Source: an uncultured Porphyromonas sp. (GTDB lineage Bacteria; Bacteroidota; Bacteroidia; Bacteroidales; Porphyromonadaceae). From it: a DNA stretch of 5,314 nucleotides. Location: the NCBI RefSeq assembly GCF_934359325.1, contig NZ_CAKRLH010000110.1, positions 1 to 5,314 of the forward strand, given 5' to 3'. The notes beneath the pieces were generated by a model, which searched no databases, was not told the origin of the DNA, and worked only from the letters and a program-made list of their open reading frames with translations. Below, one piece after another: positions 1 to 5,314 of this stretch. The position numbers were made by a program, and so were the translations under genes. The number at the start of each line of letters is the position of its first letter. Position 1 is the stretch's first letter.

Positions 1-1799
<1,799 letters not shown>

Positions 1800-1810
1800 T
1801 CCGATACCGT

Positions 1811-2458
1811 TTATCTCCACAGGTCGTCCGGTAAGGGGTCAGCATCGGAGAGCTCGCTCATAAGCTTCACTTCGTCTACTACATAGGCTGTAATGGCTCC
1901 GGAGACCGGGAATCGATTAAAGTAAGGGTTTCGGGTGCTGAATAAACGGATCTCACTTATCTCGGGAGACTCTATGACGGCATCGTAGTATCGTCGGATG
2001 CGTTGGGCGATCCGAGGCAACACCTTGACCATAGGACCTTTGGCGGTAGTTAGTACCGCAACTATATGCCAGCGAGGACGGCGATCGATGTGATCGGTCG
2101 TCCCTCTCGGTAGATGGTGGGAGACGCTTATGTGACGACCACCTTCCATATTGATCCTTTCCATCATCTGCATAAAGAGCGTCCCGTGGGGCGCATCATC
2201 ACGCTTGCCTGAGAGATCGATCGCATAGTGGATCATCTCGTGGAGCAGAGTGTCCTCGTACACCTCGCAGGGGAGATCCATCCGGATATTGATCTTTATG
2301 TGTGGGGGCACTCTCGTGGCATGCCGATGGTGGACATACACGCCTGCGTAGCTCTTGACATCGCTCAGCAGGATCGGTATGGGGGGTAGGGTGCCTCCGA
2401 AGTAAGCTTGATTGAAGTTCCCAAATCTTTTTTCCAGATAGTCGGCTGTAGGTCTCAT
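1811..2458 (-). CDS. SprT-like domain zinc metalloprotease-type protein
   Basis: 215 residues. The N-terminus (YLEKRFGNFNQAYFGGTLPPIPILLSD in two stretches, about residues 7-33) is typical of the start of SprT-like domains, which supports the ATG at 2458. The zinc site is HEMIH at residues 73-77, with His91 in PHGTLFMQMM as the probable third ligand. This is the metzincin-like arrangement of the SprT/Spartan family, whose eukaryotic members cleave DNA-protein crosslinks; the bacterial role is poorly known. There is no signal peptide or membrane segment, so the protein is probably cytoplasmic. The C-terminal part (about 128-195; HIVAVLTTAKG, RRYYDAVIES, ITAYVVDEV) looks like the beta-ribbon region of SprT proteins but has no CxxC pairs; the only cysteine is Cys64. 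The gene is convergent with the ArgC-like gene, 11 bases between stops, leaving no room for a dedicated terminator. Family assignment is firm; substrate is unknown. Confidence 0.87.
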   Translation of the reverse strand: MRPTADYLEKRFGNFNQAYFGGTLPPIPILLSDVKSYAGVYVHHRHATRVPPHIKINIRMDLPCEVYEDTLLHEMIHYAIDLSGKRDDAPHGTLFMQMMERINMEGGRHISVSHHLPRGTTDHIDRRPRWHIVAVLTTAKGPMVKVLPRIAQRIRRYYDAVIESPEISEIRLFSTRNPYFNRFPVSGAITAYVVDEVKLMSELSDADPLPDDLWR

Positions 2459-2462
2459 GTTG

Positions 2463-2470
2463 CAAAGCTA
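2463..2470 (-). promoter_or_regulatory. Possible -7 promoter box of the SprT-like gene
   Basis: On the minus strand the sequence reads TAGCTTTG, followed by CAAC and the ATG. This matches the Bacteroidetes -7 consensus TAnnTTTG. Only 4 bases separate the box from the start codon, so a transcript from it would be leaderless or nearly so. I found no TTTG at the expected 19-21 base spacing upstream, so the call is tentative. Confidence 0.35.
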
Positions 2471-2503
2471 CACAAAGGAAGCCCCTCTCGTATGCTTTGT
2501 ACA

Positions 2504-2704
2504 CAGGGGTGACGCATTTGAGCTTTACATAAGTCATTCAACTCATCGCAAAGAGTGGGGGAGAAGGCACCCCTCCGAGGCGCACCGCGGTACGTCCGAT
2601 CCATCCGACTCAACCGACTCGCCCGATAAGATAGCGCAACTAGCGGAGAGACGCTCAAAGAGGTGCGTTTCGCATAGCTGTAAAGCTCAAATGCGCCACC
2701 CCTG
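2504..2704. repeat. Element bounded by 26-bp inverted repeats (MITE-like)
   Basis: The left arm 2504-2529 (begins CAGGGGTGACGCATTTGAGC) and the right arm 2679-2704, read on the opposite strand, agree at 25 of 26 positions; the only mismatch is at 2512. Similarity stops abruptly outside and inside the arms. The 149-base interior encodes no transposase. The size and arm structure fit a miniature inverted-repeat element or a long cruciform or hairpin. I see no clear target-site duplication next to the arms, so mobility is unproven. Confidence 0.6.
2596..2630. repeat. Four imperfect 9-bp tandem units (CCGAYnnnn)
   Basis: Units begin at 2596 (CCGATCCAT), 2605 (CCGACTCAA), 2614 (CCGACTCGC) and 2623 (CCGATAAG). 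Each shares CCGA followed by C or T at a strict 9-base period. The run lies inside the interval bounded by the 26-bp inverted repeats. It is short and could be chance or a decayed minisatellite. Confidence 0.4.
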
Positions 2705-2785
2705 GAGTTTCATCCCCTCGGGACTGTAGTGCCACCCCATTGGGACTGTAGTGCCACCCTATCGGGACAGGAGTCTCTCCCACAA
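2698..2785. repeat. 22-bp tandem repeat array (about four units)
   Basis: Two central units at 2720-2741 and 2742-2763 share 20 of 22 bases, with core GGGACTGTAGTGCCACCC. Flanking units in the same phase, 2698-2719 and 2764-2785, are diverged but keep roughly 13 of 22 positions each (for example GGGACAGGAGTCTCTCCC). The first unit overlaps the right arm of the inverted repeat by 7 bases. Without further copies elsewhere its nature stays open: minisatellite, binding-site array or part of a larger repeat element. Confidence 0.65.
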
Positions 2786-2806
2786 GAGACTGCCCTGCGT
2801 CCTGTC
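2766..2806. repeat. Imperfect hairpin with two stem blocks
   Basis: AGTCTCT (2772-2778) pairs exactly with AGAGACT (2785-2791) across a 6-base loop. GACAGG (2766-2771), directly adjacent, pairs with CCTGTC (2801-2806), leaving a 9-base bulge on the right side. No T-run follows on either strand, so it is not a convincing intrinsic terminator. It overlaps the last degenerate unit of the 22-bp array. Confidence 0.4.
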
Positions 2807-2816
2807 TTACCGCCGG

Positions 2817-2882
2817 ACTATTACCGGTATTAGTCGTCACTATTACCGGGTTTAGTGATCACTAAACCCGGGTTTAGAATTC
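2817..2882. repeat. Three dyad-symmetric 22-bp tandem units, including a perfect 26-bp palindrome
   Basis: Units start at 2817, 2839 and 2861. Each is an 18-base near-palindrome of form ACTAnnnCCGGnnnTAG(T/A) followed by a 4-base spacer (CGTC, GATC, ATTC). The first two units match at 18 of 22 positions, the second and third at 16 of 22. Across the second spacer, the half-sites of units two and three form a perfect palindrome at 2846-2871 centred on GATC (core TTTAGTGATCACTAAA). The 22-base period is close to two helical turns. The array ends about 70 bases upstream of the -33 box of the GIN-domain gene, so it could be an operator cluster; that role is inference. Confidence 0.65.
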
Positions 2883-2950
2883 ACCAAACTCTACCTGCCA
2901 ACATCCAGTTAGGTACGATACAATTCTTTCTTCAAGCCCCCTGAGATTCG

Positions 2951-2982
2951 TTTTGGGGATGCTATATATTCGCTTATATTTG
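2951..2982 (+). promoter_or_regulatory. Bacteroidetes-type promoter of the GIN-domain gene
   Basis: TTTTG at 2951-2955 and TATATTTG at 2975-2982 match the -33 (TTTG) and -7 (TAnnTTTG) boxes of the primary Bacteroidetes sigma factor, with a 19-base spacer. Transcription would begin near 2988-2991, giving a leader of some 22-25 bases before the ATG at 3013. No Shine-Dalgarno-like sequence is seen in that leader, which is usual for this phylum. Confidence 0.7.
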
Positions 2983-3012
2983 ACCATCGGATAACCCTTA
3001 GTGTACTTTGTT

Positions 3013-3804
3013 ATGAAATCAATGACCTTATCCCTTATGGCGATGATCGCCCTGCTACTCAGTACTCCGCTGACGCATGCAGGCACATCGGACAGGACGG
3101 TGACTCTCGGCTTCACACCCGTTGAGATAGAGATTGAGGATGGTATCGTCGCCCGGGTTGCTCGTGGCAATGATGAGCGAGTGGAGATCTACTGCGATGA
3201 GCCCGGTGAGATCATCTGCAAGAAAAACTCAAGAAGCGGCTCGCTGGAGCTGAAACGCAAGTCAAGGAGGGGCGACTTACTCGGTAACTTGCCAAGGCCC
3301 ATGTGCATCGCCATCATTGTGACCAAGGATCCCTCTGCCATCAGAGAGATCTCGTGTGACTCCGGAGCGTCTATCAAAATGGCTGACAAGGATCTCCGCT
3401 TTAGCTCGCTATCGCTCTCTGCCGACTCGGGCGGTGAGATCCGTATTAAGGGTGACTGTCCAAGGATCGACATAGAGGCTGATAGTGGCGGTCGGGTCAG
3501 CGTGTCGGGAGTTTTCGGTCGGCTCACAGCCTCAGCGGACTCCGGTGCCTCAGTAGCGATCCGAGGCGACATAAAGCGAGGAAGCTTCAGTGTCGACTCC
3601 GGCGCAAGAATAAGTGCCCGTGGGAGGGCAGGCTTTGCCGAGGTGGAGTGTGACTCTGCGGGGGTCTTTGACGGCAAGGATCTTATTGCAGATGAGGCAG
3701 CCCTCGAGGCAGACTCCGGCGGGGTGATCCGCATCGCCTGCAAAGGAGAGTACAGGAGCGAGAAGGACTCCGGCGGTGTGATCGAGGTGTCACGTCCCAA
3801 GTAA
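3013..3804 (+). CDS. Exported GIN-domain (DUF2807-like) protein with DSG repeats
   Basis: 263 residues from the ATG at 3013. A GTG at 3001 in the same frame would add four residues, but the ATG gives a cleaner signal peptide: MKS, a hydrophobic core LSLMAMIALLLS and a likely signal peptidase I cut after THA. There is no lipobox cysteine. The mature part begins with beta-rich sequence (VTLGFTPVEIEIEDGIVARV), as in GIN or putative autotransporter-adhesin-head domains common in Bacteroidetes. It then carries eight DSG/DSA motifs with Asp at residues 116, 138, 157, 176, 195, 214, 234 and 252, mostly 19 residues apart. This spacing suggests one motif per rung of a right-handed beta-helix. The protein probably sits in the periplasm or at the outer membrane; no function is established. 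It has its own promoter and ends 26 bases before a strong hairpin. No membrane anchor, T9SS C-terminal domain or catalytic motif is visible. Confidence 0.83.
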   Translation: MKSMTLSLMAMIALLLSTPLTHAGTSDRTVTLGFTPVEIEIEDGIVARVARGNDERVEIYCDEPGEIICKKNSRSGSLELKRKSRRGDLLGNLPRPMCIAIIVTKDPSAIREISCDSGASIKMADKDLRFSSLSLSADSGGEIRIKGDCPRIDIEADSGGRVSVSGVFGRLTASADSGASVAIRGDIKRGSFSVDSGARISARGRAGFAEVECDSAGVFDGKDLIADEAALEADSGGVIRIACKGEYRSEKDSGGVIEVSRPK

Positions 3805-3830
3805 CTCCCGTATAGTCCCTTATAATAAAG

Positions 3831-3872
3831 CCCGAGGGGGTGTCGATCGGCTAAGATCGACACCCCCTCGGG
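3831..3872. terminator. Perfect 18-bp hairpin, terminator between convergent genes
   Basis: The arms 3831-3848 (CCCGAGGGGGTGTCGATC) and 3855-3872 are exactly complementary around a 6-base loop GGCTAA. It lies 26 bases after the GIN gene stop and 23 bases after the nrdJ stop on the other strand. On the minus strand the stem is followed by CTTTATTATAAG, a broken U-rich tail, so it best fits nrdJ. On the plus strand the tail (TCATATGAATTATAG) is poor in T, so termination there would rely on the very stable stem. Confidence 0.88.
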
Positions 3873-3895
3873 TCATATGAATTATAGATGTGGTA

Positions 3896-5314
3896 TCAGC
3901 CGCACCTGGAGGTGCCACAGTCCTTACAGATCAGGCATCCCTCCTGATAAACGAGCTGGTGAGAGCCGCAGTTTGGACAGGTCTGACCGTCTGCGACTGT
4001 GCCTGAAGTAATGTACCTCCTGAGAGCTCGCTCGACACCGTTCTTCCAGGTATTGATGCTCTCATTTCCAAGGTCGAGACCGCGGACGAGATTTACCACC
4101 TGGTCGATCGGCATACCATAGCGGAGGACGCTGGAGATGAACTTCGCATAGTTCCAGAATTCAGGATTGAACTTCTCATCCAGTCCGGCAACTGTAGTGC
4201 GCAGTCCACGCTTATTGGAGAACTCAAAGTCGTAGTGCTTCGATCCATCCGGCTCGTAGACCTTGATGATCTTACCCTGAGTGACACGCTTCGGAATGTA
4301 GAGACCCTCATCTTCATCATCGATACCGGTGAAGATCTCGTAGGGACGACCGTCACGCATACCGATGAAGGCGATCCAGCGCTCCTTGTTGTTTTGGAAG
4401 CGAATGATGTCCGCCTCTAGCTCGTCAGGACGCTTTAGAGGCTCCTTCCCGTCTGCAGTGAATGGAAGTGTCGGCAGCTCGGGTTCCTTCTTCTCTTCCT
4501 TCTTCTTTGTGGAGAGTAGCACGCCGTCGCGCGACCCCTCGCGGTAGATGGTGCAGCCCTTGCAGCCCGCTTCCCAGGCAGTGAGGTAAAGGGTGTTGAC
4601 GAGCTCCTCGTCTACGTCATTGGGGAGATTGACGGTGACGCTGATGGAGTGATCCACCCACTTCTGCATCGCCCCCTGCATCTTGACCTTGGAGATCCAG
4701 TCCACATCGTTGGCGGTAGCCTTATGGTAGGGCGAACGCTCAACGAGGGCATCAATCTCCTCCTGGGTGTACTCCTTGTCGGTGGGGATGCCGCTTGCCT
4801 TCATCCAGTCCCTAAACTTTGGGTGATAGACGATAAACTCCTCGAAGACATCCCCTGTCTCGTCAGTAAAGGTGGGATGAGTGCTGTCCGCCACCTCGTT
4901 GCTATTGACCTTGCGCCGACGCTTATATACCGGCATAAAGACCGGCTCGATGCCGGAGGTGGTCTGGGTCATCAGGCTGGTAGATCCCGTGGGGGCGATG
5001 GTCAGGCAGGCAATGTTTCGACGACCGTGCTTGACCATATCCTCATAGAGCTTGGGATCGACCTCCTTGATGCGGAGGATAAAGGGATTATGCGCCTCAC
5101 GCTTGGGGTCGTAGATCTCGAAGGCTCCGCGCTCCTGCGCCATCGTGACGGAGCTGCGATAGGCGCTGAGGGCAAGCGTCTGCTGGACCTTGACGGCAAA
5201 GTCGATCGCCTCCTTGGTCCCATAGCGTAGACCAAGAGCAGCCAGCATATCCCCCTCACCTGTGATCCCAAGTCCGGTGCGGCGTCCCTTGAGCGTCTTC
5301 TCCCGGATCTTCTC
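3896..5314 (-). CDS. nrdJ: Adenosylcobalamin-dependent (class II) ribonucleotide reductase, C-terminal part (partial at the right edge)
   Basis: The frame stays open through the right edge, giving 472 residues that start EKIREKTLKGRRTGLGITGEGDM; the ATG at 5248 is internal. NrdJ reduces ribonucleotides to deoxyribonucleotides using a B12-derived radical. Visible are the late alpha/beta-barrel segments: GRRTGLGITGEGD, IAPTGSTSLMTQTTSGIEPVF (two overlapping stretches, about residues 106-126) and VNLPNDVDEE with WEAGCKGCTIYREGS. A Lys/Glu-rich linker (KKKEEKKEPE) follows. Then comes a TSCPD-like domain (KRPDELEADIIRF, GRPYEIFTG, FISSVLRYGMPIDQVV). The extreme C-terminus is a zinc-ribbon-like tail, CPNC...EGCLICKDCGTSRCG, ending with a C-x4-C spacing like the redox shuttle cysteines described for the Lactobacillus enzyme. 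The N-terminal part, which should hold the other active-site cysteines and the NPCxE motif, is outside the window. It is convergent with the GIN gene across a shared hairpin. Confidence 0.95.
   Translation of the reverse strand, partial: EKIREKTLKGRRTGLGITGEGDMLAALGLRYGTKEAIDFAVKVQQTLALSAYRSSVTMAQERGAFEIYDPKREAHNPFILRIKEVDPKLYEDMVKHGRRNIACLTIAPTGSTSLMTQTTSGIEPVFMPVYKRRRKVNSNEVADSTHPTFTDETGDVFEEFIVYHPKFRDWMKASGIPTDKEYTQEEIDALVERSPYHKATANDVDWISKVKMQGAMQKWVDHSISVTVNLPNDVDEELVNTLYLTAWEAGCKGCTIYREGSRDGVLLSTKKKEEKKEPELPTLPFTADGKEPLKRPDELEADIIRFQNNKERWIAFIGMRDGRPYEIFTGIDDEDEGLYIPKRVTQGKIIKVYEPDGSKHYDFEFSNKRGLRTTVAGLDEKFNPEFWNYAKFISSVLRYGMPIDQVVNLVRGLDLGNESINTWKNGVERALRRYITSGTVADGQTCPNCGSHQLVYQEGCLICKDCGTSRCG

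Larger units (their letters stand above)
2459..3012. other. Repeat-rich intergenic region without a convincing gene
   Basis: This 554-base gap lies between two divergently transcribed genes. Open frames exist on both strands but they run through inverted and tandem repeats, lack recognisable domains and have no start context, so I call none of them genes. From left to right it holds a 26-bp inverted repeat pair (2504-2529 and 2679-2704), four 9-bp units near 2596-2630, a 22-bp tandem array (about 2698-2785), a hairpin (2766-2806), a second 22-bp tandem array of palindromic units (2817-2882) and the promoter of the GIN-domain gene (2951-2982). The stretch 2883-2950 shows nothing I can name. 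Confidence 0.8.

Noticed and set aside
2457..2729. Plus-strand open frame of 90 codons in the intergenic region
   Set aside because: It starts antisense to the SprT-like start codon, runs through both inverted-repeat arms and into the 22-bp array, and has low-complexity composition without any domain.
2655..2840. Minus-strand open frame of 61 codons over the tandem array
   Set aside because: Its sequence is just the translated 22-bp repeats; such frames are commonly mispredicted as proteins in repeat regions.
2698..2882. CRISPR-like array
   Set aside because: The 22-bp units abut directly without unique spacers of constant length, and no cas gene is present.
3001..3012. GTG at 3001 as the start of the GIN-domain gene
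   Set aside because: The ATG at 3013 gives a standard signal peptide with Lys at position 2; the GTG would add MYFV before it and lie close to the predicted transcription start.
3189..3863. Long open frame on the minus strand opposite the GIN-domain gene (224 codons, repeated PPES-type motifs)
   Set aside because: It mirrors the periodic GACTCCGG codons of the DSG repeats on the plus strand, runs through the terminator hairpin, and has no signal, domain or start context. The plus-strand gene has a signal peptide, promoter and family match.
4649..5230. Plus-strand open frame of 193 codons opposite nrdJ
   Set aside because: It is the antisense shadow of well-conserved ribonucleotide reductase segments, with no family resemblance.

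Overview
The window looks like chromosomal DNA of a Bacteroidales bacterium, most likely a Porphyromonas-type organism. That placement is inference from protein style: a YbiT/YkpA-like ABC-F protein, a GIN-domain exported protein, a C-terminal B12-dependent ribonucleotide reductase with zinc ribbon, Bacteroidetes-type promoters (TTTG / TAnnTTTG) and no obvious Shine-Dalgarno sites. No rRNA, tRNA, CRISPR, IS transposase or phage gene was seen.

Layout. (1) Positions 1-1799, plus strand: the 3' part of an ABC-F ATPase gene, cut by the left window edge, overlaps the next gene by 4 bases (ATGA). That gene encodes a full-length ArgC-family protein in which the catalytic cysteine and several other signature blocks of N-acetyl-gamma-glutamyl-phosphate reductase are replaced. 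(2) 1811-2458, minus strand: a SprT-like zinc metalloprotease-type protein, convergent with the ArgC-like gene and only 11 bases from it. (3) 2459-3012: a 554-base intergenic region with no convincing gene but dense in repeats. It holds a 26-bp inverted repeat pair bounding about 201 bp, a 22-bp tandem array, a long hairpin, and a second unrelated 22-bp tandem array of dyad-symmetric units that contains a perfect 26-bp palindrome. A good sigma-ABfr-type promoter follows. (4) 3013-3804, plus strand: an exported GIN/DUF2807-type protein with eight regularly spaced DSG motifs, predicted to be a beta-helix. (5) 3831-3872: a perfect 18-bp hairpin serving the two convergent genes as terminator. (6) 3896-5314, minus strand: the C-terminal 472 residues of an adenosylcobalamin-dependent ribonucleotide reductase (NrdJ), cut by the right edge.

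The genes do not form one pathway. The points most worth a second look are the translationally coupled pair of ABC-F protein with degenerate second ATP site and ArgC homologue without catalytic Cys, and the repeat-rich intergenic region between the SprT-like gene and the GIN gene, which may be a MITE-like element next to a multi-operator-like array.
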